This document shows positions 1 to 11,185 of a DNA stretch of 40,341 nt, piece by piece. The notes beneath the pieces were generated by a model. The model saw only the letters and a program-made list of their open reading frames with translations, did not search any database and was not told the origin of the DNA. A program made the position numbers and the translations under genes. Origin of the DNA: Actinobacteria bacterium Ga0077541 (GTDB taxonomy: Bacteria; Actinomycetota; Thermoleophilia; Miltoncostaeales; Miltoncostaeaceae). The stretch spans positions 1 to 40,341 of the forward strand of contig LNEQ01000086.1 of the NCBI GenBank assembly GCA_001464995.1. The letters are read 5' to 3'. The stretch's first letter is position 1. The number at the start of each line of letters is the position of its first letter.

Positions 1-627
1 CGCGCGGTCCGCGTGTTCGTCGCGGACGACCACCCGCCGTACCGGGATGACATCTCCCGAGCGATCTCGGAGCGGCCCGGGCTGGACCTGGCCGGGGCGG
101 CCGACAACGGGCTGCGAGCGCTCGACGGGATCCGGCGGACGCGACCCGAGGTTGCCGTGCTGGCGACCGACCTCGCGGGGCTCGGGGGTATCGACGTCAC
201 GGCCCAGCTCGCGCGCGAGGAGGCCGTGGTCGCGGTGCTCCTGCTGTCCGCCTCGCCGGAGGACGTGTACGAGGCGATCGTGGCGGGCGCGGTCGGATAC
301 CTGATGCGCGGAGAACCGGCCGAGGCCGTCTGCGCCGCTGTCGAGGCGGTCGCCCGCGGGGAGCGGGTGCTGGCCGCCGAGGCCCAGTCGGCCCTCATCG
401 AGGGCATACGCACCCGTGCGGGCGGAGTGAGGGCAGTGCTGACCGAGCGCGAGCACGAGGTGCTGCGTCTCACCGCCGATGGCCTGTCGTCGCCCCAGAT
501 CGGCGCCGCGCTGCACCTGAGCCCGACCACCGTGAAGTCGCACCTGCACCGGGCCTACGAGAAGCTCGGCGTCTCCGACCGGGCGGCCGCCGTCGCGGTC
601 GCCATGCGGAGCGGACTGCTGGAGTGA
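1..627 (+). CDS. LuxR/NarL-family response regulator with degenerate receiver (5' end outside window)
   Basis: A receiver domain (about residues 1-115, counting from the GTG at 13) is followed by a LuxR-type helix-turn-helix (about 143-204, with LTEREHEVLRL and SPTTVKSHLHRAYEKLGV). The reading frame is open back to base 1 and reads RAVRVFVADDH, so the true start is probably a few codons upstream of the window. The acidic pair D5-D6 is present. When aligned on the usual PDVVLLDxRMPGxDG block, the phosphoacceptor Asp is replaced by Ala51 (PEVAVLATDLAGLGG), and the conserved Lys of GYLLK is Arg99. The protein should therefore bind DNA, but canonical phosphorylation is doubtful; Asp53, two residues along, is the only nearby acid. 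No partner kinase is visible here. The family call is firm; the target genes are unknown. Confidence 0.85.
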   Translation, partial: RAVRVFVADDHPPYRDDISRAISERPGLDLAGAADNGLRALDGIRRTRPEVAVLATDLAGLGGIDVTAQLAREEAVVAVLLLSASPEDVYEAIVAGAVGYLMRGEPAEAVCAAVEAVARGERVLAAEAQSALIEGIRTRAGGVRAVLTEREHEVLRLTADGLSSPQIGAALHLSPTTVKSHLHRAYEKLGVSDRAAAVAVAMRSGLLE

Positions 628-661
628 GCGACGGCCGGGCGCGCCGCTAGCCTGCGCCCCG

Positions 662-1747
662 ATGCCGAACCGCATGCGCACCGCACTGGTCGCCGTCCTG
701 GCGACCGCCGCGCCGGCCGTGACGGCCGTGGCCCAGGAGCCGACGCCGCCGGTCACCGCGCCCGCCCCGGCTCCCGTGCCGCTGCCGGCCCCGGTCGCCG
801 ATCATCCGGCCCTCGCCGACGGGTGGGCGCGCGCCCTCACCGCCGGCGAGCCGCTGTACACGGCCCCCGGCGCCGCCACGACCGCCCCGCGCCCGATCCC
901 CTCGGCGTCGATCGCCGGCCGCGCCCTCGGGGCGGCGTTCGACGACGCCGGCGAGGTGTGGGTGCGGGTCACGTTCCCCGGCAAGGTGAGCGGCTGGGCC
1001 CCGGGCGCCGCGCTCGTGGCCGCACCGCCGCCGCCGGAGCTCACCGAGCCGACCCGGCGGGCGCTCGTGCGTGCGACCGCGTCGCTCGGACCCGCCTCGG
1101 CGCTCGTCGTGCGCGACCGCTTCGGGCGGACCGTCTTTGCGGCCGGCACGACGGCGCCGCTCAGCATCGCCTCGGTGACCAAGCTGGCGACGGTGACGGC
1201 TGCGCTGGCTCTGCAACCGGTGCCGCTGCGCGCGGCGCGCGCGATCCTCGGTCCCTCCGACAACGAGCGCGCCCAGGCGCTCTCCACCCGCGTCGGCGGG
1301 GGTAGCGCCCGCCTCGGCGCGCGCCGCGCCGTCGAGACCGCCGCCGCCCTCGGCGCCGACCTGCGCCTGGTGGACGGCTCGGGCCTCTCCCCCGCCAACC
1401 GCGCCAGCGCGGGCGAGATCGCCGACCTGCTGCTCGCGGTGCGCGACACCCCGGGCTTCCGCACCCTCTTCCGGGCGATGCCCGTCGCCGGGCGGTCGGG
1501 GACCCTGGAGGACCGCATGGGAGGCACCACGGCAGAGGGGCGGCTGAGGGCCAAGACCGGCACCCTGTTCGACGATCCCACCTCGAGCCTCGCCGGCTAC
1601 ATCTGGCCCCACGGCGCCGGCCTCAGCCCCGAGCGGGCGCTCGTGTTCGTGGCCCTGGAGAACCGGGTCTCGCCCTACCGCGCGCGTCCGGTGCAGGACG
1701 CCATCGCCGCGCGCCTGACCGCCCCCGGGGCCTTCCTCGCGGAGTAG
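662..1747 (+). CDS. Compact D-alanyl-D-alanine carboxypeptidase (peptidase S13 / PBP4-like) with SH3-like N-terminal domain
   Basis: A 361-aa exported protein. A signal peptide (about 1-24) and a Pro/Ala linker lead to an SH3-like segment (about 53-120, ending VSGWAPGAALV) and then a penicillin-binding catalytic domain. All three active-site motifs are visible: SVTK (171-174, nucleophile Ser171), SDN (199-201) and KTG (298-300), plus DGSGLS (238-243), typical of S13/PBP4 enzymes. It should trim peptidoglycan side chains outside the membrane. In classical PBP4 a large insert separates SxxK from SxN; here they are only 25 residues apart, so those accessory domains are absent. No good ribosome-binding site precedes ATG 662; ATG 674 is an alternative start. 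The gene follows the regulator with a 34-bp gap. Class assignment is good; the exact enzymatic role (carboxypeptidase or endopeptidase) is inferred. Confidence 0.82.
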   Translation: MPNRMRTALVAVLATAAPAVTAVAQEPTPPVTAPAPAPVPLPAPVADHPALADGWARALTAGEPLYTAPGAATTAPRPIPSASIAGRALGAAFDDAGEVWVRVTFPGKVSGWAPGAALVAAPPPPELTEPTRRALVRATASLGPASALVVRDRFGRTVFAAGTTAPLSIASVTKLATVTAALALQPVPLRAARAILGPSDNERAQALSTRVGGGSARLGARRAVETAAALGADLRLVDGSGLSPANRASAGEIADLLLAVRDTPGFRTLFRAMPVAGRSGTLEDRMGGTTAEGRLRAKTGTLFDDPTSSLAGYIWPHGAGLSPERALVFVALENRVSPYRARPVQDAIAARLTAPGAFLAE

Positions 1748-1798
1748 GACTCGGTCCGCGCGTCACCCCCGGCCGCCCGGGGGAGTACGGTCCCCCAC

Positions 1799-2068
1799 AT
1801 GGATGACACCGAGATCCGCACCGTGGTCCGGAGGCTGTCGCGGCCTCACCCCTCCGGCGGAGACGTGATCGAGCGCGCCGCCATCCTCGCCGCCGGGGGT
1901 GACTTCCGGGCGATCCTCGATTGGATCGACGCGCATGACGGCGTCGCCGAGGAAGCCGTCGCGATGGCCCCGACCGGCGGGCTGCACGGCTCGCGCATGT
2001 CCTACGGCGCCGGCGCGGCGCCCGCGCCACCGTCGCGCTTCGTGCTGCCGGCGGGCACCCTGGCCTGA
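1799..2068 (+). CDS. Small protein of unknown function, possibly the N-terminal half of a TGA-interrupted gene
   Basis: An 89-aa ORF starting at ATG 1799 (MDDTEIRTVV). Its first about 50 residues look helical and well coded (GGDVIERAAILAAGGDF, ILDWIDAHDG), followed by a Gly/Ala/Pro-rich tail. I recognise no domain. It stops at TGA 2066-2068. The same frame stays open from 2069 to 2683 and keeps strong G/C third positions straight across the stop, so this could be the front of one interrupted gene. Alternatively it is a separate small gene upstream of the next one, which would then lack a normal start codon near its conserved beginning. It lies 51 bp after the carboxypeptidase gene. Confidence 0.55.
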   Translation: MDDTEIRTVVRRLSRPHPSGGDVIERAAILAAGGDFRAILDWIDAHDGVAEEAVAMAPTGGLHGSRMSYGAGAAPAPPSRFVLPAGTLA

Positions 2069-2651
2069 TCCGGCCCGGCGGTCGACCTCCACTGGCTCCC
2101 GCTGGGCGCGGGAGGGCACTTCGTGCGCCTCAACGGGCGGGTCTTCGAGGCGGTGGTCGCGTCCGGCGAGCGTCGGCCACGCTGCGACCTCTACCACTCC
2201 GCGCTCACGGTGCGGCTCGAGGAGGGCGCCTACGCGATCGAGATGGGCCCCGAGCGCAGGGGCGCGTGGGCGGGGAACGGGATGGTGGCCGGTGGGGCCG
2301 TCGGCAGCGCCCTGCTGCGGCGCTGGAGGATCTTCCGGTACGAGGTCCGCTGCGAGCGGGACGGCGTGATCCCGGACCTCGTCGAGGCCGTGGGCGGCCC
2401 GCTGCGACTGACCGCCGATGCGGTGATCGCGCGCCGGCTGCTCGACCTGGTGGCCCGTGTGCCGACGCCGGTGTGGGGGCGCGACGAGCTCGGGACCGGG
2501 GAGATGTGGAACTCGAACTCGCTGACCTCATGGGTGATCGCCCGCAGCGGGCTGCCGGTGGAGGAGGTGCGCCCGCCCGCGGGCGGGCGGGCTCCGGGCT
2601 GGCATGCCGGGCTCGTCGTGGCCGCGCGCGACGCGGCCCCGCCGGATCCGC

Positions 2652-5987
<3,336 letters not shown>

Positions 5988-6060
5988 CTCGCAAGATGCT
6001 ACCCAAGCGCCGTCGGCCCCGAACCGCGCACGAATCGTCACAAGTGGGCATCATCCCGTC

Positions 6061-7380
6061 ATGGGAGAGATCCAGCGCACCTATCGCGGCTCGGCCGTCC
6101 GCCCCGAGGAGGAGCTCACCCGCAACGGTCCCGAGCGCGCCCTGGTGATCGCGTCGCTCGCCCGCGAGGGCGACGAGCAGGACGACCGGCTGCGCGAGCT
6201 CGAGGAGCTGCTGCGGACCGCCGGCGCCGAGGTCGTGGAGACCCTGGTGCAGCACCGCGACCGCCCGATGCCGCGCACCTACCTCGGCACGGGCAAGCTC
6301 GAGGAGCTCAAGGACCTCGTCGAGCGCCTGAAGCCCGACCTCGTGGCGGCCGAGGGTTCGCTGAGCCCCGGGCAGCAGCGCGCGCTCGAGGATCGCCTGA
6401 AGACCCGGGTGGTCGACCGCACCGCCGTGATCCTCGACATCTTCGCCCAGCACGCCCGATCGGCCGAGGGCAAGCTGCAGGTCGAGCTCGCGCAGCTCGA
6501 GTACTCCTATGCGCGCCAGGAGGGCCTGTGGCAGCACCTCGAGCGCCTCGGCGGCGGCGTCGGCACCCGCGGACCCGGCGAGAGCCAGCTCGAGTCGGAC
6601 CGGCGGCTGGTGCGCAACCGCATGGCGACGCTGCGGCGGCGGCTGCGCGACGTGGCCCGCTCCCGCGAGACCCAGCGCGAGCGCCGCATCGGCTCCCCCA
6701 TCCCCCGCATCGCCCTGGCCGGCTACACCAACGCCGGCAAGTCGAGCCTGATGAACGCGCTCAGCGGCGCCGACGTGAGCGTCGACGACGCCCTCTTCGA
6801 GACGCTCGACCCGACCACGCGCAAGCTCACCTGCGACGGGCACGACGTGCTGCTGTCCGACACGGTCGGATTCATCCGCCACCTGCCCCACCAGCTGGTG
6901 AAGGCGTTCTCGGCGACGCTCGAGGAGGCCCGCGACGCCGACCTGATCCTGCACGTCGCCGACGCCTCCGAGCCCGAGTCGCGCCGCGACGCCCGCGCGG
7001 CGGCGGTGGCCGAGGTGCTCGAGGAGATCGGCGCGGCCGACGTCCCGCGGCTGCTGGTGCTCAACAAGGTGGACCTCGTCGCGCCCGACGACCGGACGGC
7101 CCTGCGCTTCCGCCATCCCGACGCGGTGCAGGTGTCGGCCGTCACGCGCGAGGGGCTCGACGACCTGTCGTCGCGGCTCGCCGACGCGGCGCGCGCGCGC
7201 CTGACGACGCTCGACGTGACGATCCCCTACGCCGACTCCGGTCTGATCGCGGCGGTCTACGCCGACGGCAGCGAGGTCACCCAGGAGGCCACCGAGGAGG
7301 GGGTGAGGGTTCACGCCCTCATGCCCGCTGCGGCCGCCGCCCGGATCCGGGCGACCCTGAACGGGGCGCGCACGGGCTAG
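6061..7380 (+). CDS. hflX: GTPase HflX, ribosome-associated
   Basis: A 439-aa GTP-binding protein. The N-terminal HflX domain (about 20-200) contains YLGTGKLEEL and the linker GTRGPGESQLESDRR. The G domain starts near residue 214 with P-loop GYTNAGKSS (221-229), G3 DTVG (267-270) and G4 NKVD (335-338). The family binds ribosomes and splits stalled or stress-inactivated 70S particles. Length is normal. ATG 6061 is chosen because homology begins there; the open frame extends upstream, but only through the treS promoter region. It is apparently monocistronic, divergent from treS and convergent with the next membrane-protein gene, which ends 15 bp away. Confidence 0.95.
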   Translation: MGEIQRTYRGSAVRPEEELTRNGPERALVIASLAREGDEQDDRLRELEELLRTAGAEVVETLVQHRDRPMPRTYLGTGKLEELKDLVERLKPDLVAAEGSLSPGQQRALEDRLKTRVVDRTAVILDIFAQHARSAEGKLQVELAQLEYSYARQEGLWQHLERLGGGVGTRGPGESQLESDRRLVRNRMATLRRRLRDVARSRETQRERRIGSPIPRIALAGYTNAGKSSLMNALSGADVSVDDALFETLDPTTRKLTCDGHDVLLSDTVGFIRHLPHQLVKAFSATLEEARDADLILHVADASEPESRRDARAAAVAEVLEEIGAADVPRLLVLNKVDLVAPDDRTALRFRHPDAVQVSAVTREGLDDLSSRLADAARARLTTLDVTIPYADSGLIAAVYADGSEVTQEATEEGVRVHALMPAAAAARIRATLNGARTG

Positions 7381-7395
7381 ATCACGGTCTCGCCC

Positions 7396-7815
7396 TCAGG
7401 CCCGGGCGGCCGGACGGCGGAGCCTCTCCGTGGCGATGCCGACGAGGTTGGCGCCGACCCAGGCGCCACCGAAGGTCATCGCCGCACCGACGCCCCAGAG
7501 GCCGTCCGAGTTCGGGTCGGTGATGCCGTCGATGGAGAAGCAGAGCGCGAAGGCGGCGGGCAGCGCGACCCGGCAGACCGTGCGCAGGCCGAGCAGGCCG
7601 GCCACGAAGGCGACGAGGCCGAGGCAGGCCACCACCCCGACCACCTGCCACGTCTCGTACGGACCGCTCAGGGCGCCCGTGGCCGGATCGACCTGATACT
7701 CCTGATCCCACCCGAGCCACGCCATGTAGACGCCCGCCGAGATCACCGCAATGAGGGTCCCGGCGACGGCACCGCGGCGCGATCGGAACGGTTCCCAGCG
7801 CCGACGGGTCTCCAT
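7396..7815 (-). CDS. Small integral membrane protein of unknown function
   Basis: About 139 aa from ATG 7815 (METRRRWEPF). A basic N-terminus (RSRRG) is followed by four hydrophobic stretches at about residues 17-33, 57-76, 80-95 and 105-125, so it should be a four-helix membrane protein with the N-terminus inside. Between helices 1 and 2 is YQVDPATGALSGPYETWQV, a loop I associate with uncharacterised actinobacterial membrane proteins. The frame is open further upstream (to 7980), but that part lacks hydrophobic or folded character, so the shorter start is used. It converges with hflX. No function can be assigned. Confidence 0.7.
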   Translation of the reverse strand: METRRRWEPFRSRRGAVAGTLIAVISAGVYMAWLGWDQEYQVDPATGALSGPYETWQVVGVVACLGLVAFVAGLLGLRTVCRVALPAAFALCFSIDGITDPNSDGLWGVGAAMTFGGAWVGANLVGIATERLRRPAARA

Positions 7816-8013
7816 GGGGCGCAGGTTAACGGCGTCCGCCGACGAGTACTCACTCCCCAGCGAGAACGCACCTCCTGCGACCTCCGTCACACGATCTCTT
7901 CGATCACACGCGAGTCGACCGCCTGAGCGGACCTCCGCGCACGGCGCGTCCGGACCCTGATCCCCGTTCACGGCTGACATCTGGGCCGAGCGGCCGCCCG
8001 CTCGCGCGTGGGA

Positions 8014-8050
8014 GGTTCAATTGGACGATGCCCCGGGGTCCAATTGAACC
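8014..8050. repeat. Perfect 13-bp inverted repeat (GGTTCAATTGGAC / GTCCAATTGAACC)
   Basis: Arms at 8014-8026 and 8038-8050 are exact reverse complements around an 11-bp GC-rich spacer. The right arm is also the first copy of the motif repeated at 8101 and 8161. As RNA it would form a strong hairpin downstream of the L,D-transpeptidase, so it could act as a terminator, though no U-run follows. Confidence 0.8.
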
Positions 8051-8180
8051 CCGGGGACAGCGGGGAGCGTGGTCGGCCAAGTGGACCTCGGCCCGGGGGC
8101 CGATTGAACCGCGGGGCAGCGGGGAGCCTGAGCGGGCCGAGTGGACCTCGGCCCGAAGCTCGGTTGGACCCCGGCCCGGC
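8041..8180. repeat. 60-bp tandem repeat, two full units and a partial third
   Basis: Units start at 8041, 8101 and 8161. Shared blocks are YRATTGAACC at the unit start, CAGCGGGGAGC in the middle and GTGGACCTCGGCCCG (8081-8095 and 8141-8155, identical). Between units 1 and 2 there are scattered substitutions and one compensating indel pair, so the period stays exactly 60. The third copy decays after about 20 bp. Confidence 0.8.
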
Positions 8181-8299
8181 GGGAACGGATCGCCCGCGGT
8201 TCGGCGTTGCCCGCCCTCCCGGAGCGGCGGGCGGAGCCTCGTGCTCAGGACGGGGGACGGAGCCGCGTCGCCGCGGCCCCGCCCCGTCCGCCCGGCGGT

Positions 8300-9298
8300 C
8301 TAGCGGATGTAGACCGGAGTGCCGATGTCCACGAGCTCGTAGAGGCGCTCGGCGTCACCGATGTACATGCGGATGCAGCCGTGCGAGGCGCGGCTGCCGA
8401 TGGAGCCCGACGACGGGGTGCCGTGCATCCCGATGGCCGGTGCGGAGGTGCCGATCCAGCGGGTGCCGAGCGGGTTGTTGACTCCGGGCGGGACGGGGCC
8501 GAGGCCGGCGGCCCACGGGGAGTCCGGCGGGAACCAGGTCGGGTTCTTCTGCTTCTGGATCACGCTGAAGTTCCCCGTCGGGGTGGGGTGCGCGGTGGTG
8601 CCGACGGCCACGGGGAAGACGATCTTCTTGCCGGCCTTGTACCAGGTCAGCCGGAAGTTGGCGCGATCGACGATCACGACCGGGCCGACCGAGCGGACGG
8701 CGGGGATGAGGCGCTTCTGCGCGAGACTCACCCGCGGGCGGTCGCGGACGAGGATCGCCCGCTCGACGGCCTTCGCCGAGGCCGCCAGGTTCACGGTGAT
8801 CCCGACGCGCGCCTTGGTGACGACCGGGGTGGCGCCCTTCAGCCGGAGGCTGGCGTTGCGCGAGGGGACCGAGTTGGACGACGCCCGCATCTTCAGGGTG
8901 GCGATCACCTTCGTGCGGTTCACCTTCTCCTTGAGCGGGACGGTGACGCCCTCGGGCGGGAGTGCCTTCGTGCGCCCGTAGATCATCGCCACCTGAACCG
9001 CGTAGGCGACGTTGGCGACGTAGCCGACCTTCACCGGGTCGATGGGCTTGAGGTTGCGCCCCCGGAACGTGATCGCGACAGGCCCGCGGCGGGGTGCGAC
9101 GTACTGGGCGATGACGGCCTGGGCGGCCGCGGCCTCGGTGAGGCCACCGACGGGCACGCCGGCGATCGACACGCCCGCGGCGACGACGCCGGGCGCCGGA
9201 GGCGCGGGGGCGGGGTCCTGACCGAGCGCGGCCGCGGGCAGCGCACCCACCGCGGCCACGACGACCACCGCCGTCATCGTCGATCGCCACCTCGTCAT
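8300..9298 (-). CDS. L,D-transpeptidase (YkuD domain), secreted
   Basis: A 332-aa protein with a signal peptide (about 1-26) ending before a Pro-rich linker. A middle region (about 40-200) resembles the peptidoglycan-binding modules found before YkuD domains. The YkuD catalytic domain is at about 207-332, with IGMHGTP (His292) and SHGCIRM (Ser305, His306, Gly307, catalytic Cys308, Arg310). It should form 3-3 cross-links in peptidoglycan or attach proteins to it, outside the membrane. ATG 9298 is supported by the GGGGGAA Shine-Dalgarno sequence just upstream and by the signal peptide starting there; the longer open frame to 9436 is not needed. It follows the run of genes downstream of flhF, with a 61-bp gap. 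Confidence 0.92.
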   Translation of the reverse strand: MTRWRSTMTAVVVVAAVGALPAAALGQDPAPAPPAPGVVAAGVSIAGVPVGGLTEAAAAQAVIAQYVAPRRGPVAITFRGRNLKPIDPVKVGYVANVAYAVQVAMIYGRTKALPPEGVTVPLKEKVNRTKVIATLKMRASSNSVPSRNASLRLKGATPVVTKARVGITVNLAASAKAVERAILVRDRPRVSLAQKRLIPAVRSVGPVVIVDRANFRLTWYKAGKKIVFPVAVGTTAHPTPTGNFSVIQKQKNPTWFPPDSPWAAGLGPVPPGVNNPLGTRWIGTSAPAIGMHGTPSSGSIGSRASHGCIRMYIGDAERLYELVDIGTPVYIR

Positions 9299-9359
9299 GC
9301 GTTCCCCCGTCGCCGTCGGTCGTCCCAGCCGCGCGATCTTAGTGCAGGAGGCGGCTGCA

Positions 9360-10067
9360 TCACCCGGTGGCGGGGTGCGCGACGTCGCTCCGCACGAGCC
9401 GGCCCGACGCGGCCTGTCGTGCGAGGGCCACGTCACCCCACCTGCCGCGCACGGCGCGGCGCGCGAAGGTCATCGCGAGACGCCCGTCGGGATCCAGCGC
9501 GACCGACGAGATCGCGTCGATCGGGACCGGACCGAATACGCCCACGAGCAGCAGCTCGCCCGCGGCGGCGTGCTCGATCTGGATCCGCCCCCAGGCGGCC
9601 GCCAGCCGCTCCCGGGGCAGCTCCGGCCAGGGCACCCGGCTCCGCCGCACCGTCCGCAGCCGAAGCGACTCGCCGCCCTCGGGGGCGGCGTGCGCGCGCG
9701 GCCGGGCCACGGGCCCGGCGCGTCCGTGGCCGGCCGATGGCAGCGCGGCCCCCCGCGCCACGGTGCCCGGGATCCCGGCCGTGGCGCGCACGGCCGGTGC
9801 GGGCGCGGCGATCCTCTCGAGGTGCGCGGTGGTCGCGAGGTCCTCAGGACCGCATGCACGCACGGTGGCCGACGGCGCCGCGGACCGGCGGGCGGCCACG
9901 GAGGGGCGCAGGTCCGCGGCGCTCGCGGCCGCGACCGGAGCATCGACGGCGCGGGCCGTCGCGTTCACGCGCGCGTCGACGGGGCGCGCGGTGCTCGACG
10001 CGCCGAGGCGCGCCACCAGGCGTCGGATCTCCTCGACGGGAGTGCGCGCCCCCCGCCCCCCGGTCAG
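9360..10067 (-). CDS. Ala/Arg-rich protein of unknown function, last gene of the flhF-linked run
   Basis: From GTG 10016 this is 218 aa; the frame is open 17 codons further to CTG 10067, which overlaps the preceding stop as CTGA. Because every upstream junction in this run is an overlap, the longer form (TPVEEIRRLVARLG near its start) is plausible, but GTG 10016 has GAGGAG about 12 bp upstream and is the conventional choice. The N-terminal about 120 residues are low-complexity Ala/Arg/Pro. The C-terminal about 80 look folded (ELLLVGVFGPVPIDAISSV, LDPDGRLAMTFARRA). No domain recognised. Context suggests a flagellar or motility accessory role; this is inference only. Confidence 0.55.
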   Translation of the reverse strand: MTGGRGARTPVEEIRRLVARLGASSTARPVDARVNATARAVDAPVAAASAADLRPSVAARRSAAPSATVRACGPEDLATTAHLERIAAPAPAVRATAGIPGTVARGAALPSAGHGRAGPVARPRAHAAPEGGESLRLRTVRRSRVPWPELPRERLAAAWGRIQIEHAAAGELLLVGVFGPVPIDAISSVALDPDGRLAMTFARRAVRGRWGDVALARQAASGRLVRSDVAHPATG

Positions 10068-10618
10068 AGGGCCGCCCCCTGGGCGACGATCACGCCGAGG
10101 GCGTCGCGGACGCGCTCGAGCGGCTCGAGGACGTCCATCCGCTCCGACACGGCCACCAGGGCGGCCGCCACGTGCTCTTCGTCCTGCGAGTCGGCCGGCA
10201 GCGTCACGCGGAGGGGGTGGCCGGTGTCGCTGGTCTGGAGCAGGAAGGTGTTCGACCCCTGGCCGCTGCGGGCTCCCGGTGCACCGATCGCCGCCGAGCG
10301 CGAGGGGCCGACGAAGGCCATCGGGCAGCGGTCGACGGGCTCGTCGAGGAGGGCCGGATCGTCCACCACCAGGAGGCTGGGCGGCTGCTCGAGCGCCTCC
10401 ATCAACGTGCGCAGCACCACCTCGGTGCGCAGGTAGCGGTCGAGCACGCCGCCGTAGAGCGCGCGCTGGAGCCGGGTCGGAGTGACCGGGTCGGTGAAGC
10501 GGAAGTCGACCGGCAGGCCGCTCGGGTCGGTGACCATCAGGCCCCCGACGTAGGTGCCGCCCTCGTCGGCCTGGATCACCAGGTAACCGGGGCGGTGGAC
10601 CTCGTCACGCGAAGACAT
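10064..10618 (-). CDS. Hypothetical protein, translationally coupled in the flhF tail
   Basis: 184 aa, ATG 10618 (MSSRDEVHRPGYLVIQ), beginning 14 bp inside the preceding small gene. It looks soluble, with no signal peptide. Visible segments: GYLVIQADEGGTYVGGLMV, FTDPVTPTRLQRALYGGVLD, then PPSLLVVDDPALLDEP and a C-terminal helical part (ALVAVSERMDVLEPLERVRDALG). I do not recognise the family. Tight coupling from flhF onward suggests it is made with flagellar proteins. Confidence 0.75.
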   Translation of the reverse strand: MSSRDEVHRPGYLVIQADEGGTYVGGLMVTDPSGLPVDFRFTDPVTPTRLQRALYGGVLDRYLRTEVVLRTLMEALEQPPSLLVVDDPALLDEPVDRCPMAFVGPSRSAAIGAPGARSGQGSNTFLLQTSDTGHPLRVTLPADSQDEEHVAAALVAVSERMDVLEPLERVRDALGVIVAQGAAL

Positions 10619-10829
10619 CGATCAGGCTCCCTGTCCGTCCGCTCGGGTCGGGCGCGCCGCTTGCGTACCGGGCGTGCCCGGTCTCGGCCCGCCGGCCGGA
10701 CCCCTGGTCGGGGGCGCCGCCGGAGGCGCGCGCATCGTCGGCGCCGCGCCGGGCGATCGCCGCGGCGGCCGCGGCCGCCGCGGCCGGGGGAGCCGGCGGC
10801 GGCCCGACCCGCTCGGAGACGCCGGTCAC
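10605..10829 (-). CDS. Small Ala/Pro-rich protein of unknown function
   Basis: 74 aa from GTG 10829, overlapping the stop of the gene before it by GTGA (10826-10829). Composition is dominated by an Ala run (about residues 13-25) and disordered-looking Gly/Arg/Ser sequence, ending in a more specific tail GRTGSLIDVFA. Overlap on both sides (14 bp with the next gene) is the main argument that it is real and translated by coupling. No function can be assigned. Confidence 0.55.
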   Translation of the reverse strand: MTGVSERVGPPPAPPAAAAAAAAAIARRGADDARASGGAPDQGSGRRAETGHARYASGAPDPSGRTGSLIDVFA

Positions 10830-11185
10830 GACAGCTCATCCCCGGCGCCGGGACGGCGGCCGTAGGAGGCGTCGGCCGCCTGCTGGGCGGCGGCGGCCTC
10901 GGCGACGGCGATCTGCGCCTCCCGCTGGGCCTGGGCCGCGGCGGAACGCATGAGGGCGGTGATCACCATCAGGGCCGACCACCAGGCGATCAGCGACATC
11001 GCGATGGCGCCGCCGAGGCCGCGGAAGATCGCGTCGGGCATCGCGAAGCCCTGGCCGCGGGTGACGTAGAAGGCGATGACGAAGCCGAGGAGAGCCCCGG
11101 CACCCTTGGCCCGGGTGACCCAGAACTGCATCGGGCTGGCGGCGGCGTCGCCCTTTGCGTCCTTCTTGTCCTTCTTGTCCGCCAT
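10826..11185 (-). CDS. Small membrane protein with two predicted helices, flhF-linked
   Basis: 119 aa. A Lys/Asp-rich start (MADKKDKKDAKGD) is followed by two hydrophobic helices at about residues 29-45 and 57-79 and an Ala/Gln-rich, probably coiled, cytoplasmic tail. It starts at ATG 11185, sharing one base with the stop of the PilZ gene (TGATG). I do not recognise a family. Position between a PilZ flagellar-brake gene and further coupled genes suggests a role at the membrane side of the motor, but that is inference. Confidence 0.75.
   Translation of the reverse strand: MADKKDKKDAKGDAAASPMQFWVTRAKGAGALLGFVIAFYVTRGQGFAMPDAIFRGLGGAIAMSLIAWWSALMVITALMRSAAAQAQREAQIAVAEAAAAQQAADASYGRRPGAGDELS

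Larger units (their letters stand above)
7816..8299. other. Intergenic region (484 bp) with repeats
   Basis: No convincing coding frame. The left part (7816-8000) should hold the promoter of the membrane-protein gene (minus strand). The right part (8014-8186) holds an inverted repeat and 60-bp tandem repeats described separately, lying just downstream of the L,D-transpeptidase stop. Confidence 0.6.

Noticed and set aside
2066-2068. TGA read as selenocysteine
   Set aside because: No redox motif around it and no reason to expect selenocysteine; a nonsense mutation or a gene boundary is simpler.
8041-8180. CRISPR-like array
   Set aside because: Units are contiguous 60-bp tandems that diverge along their length, without constant repeats and unique spacers; no cas genes nearby.
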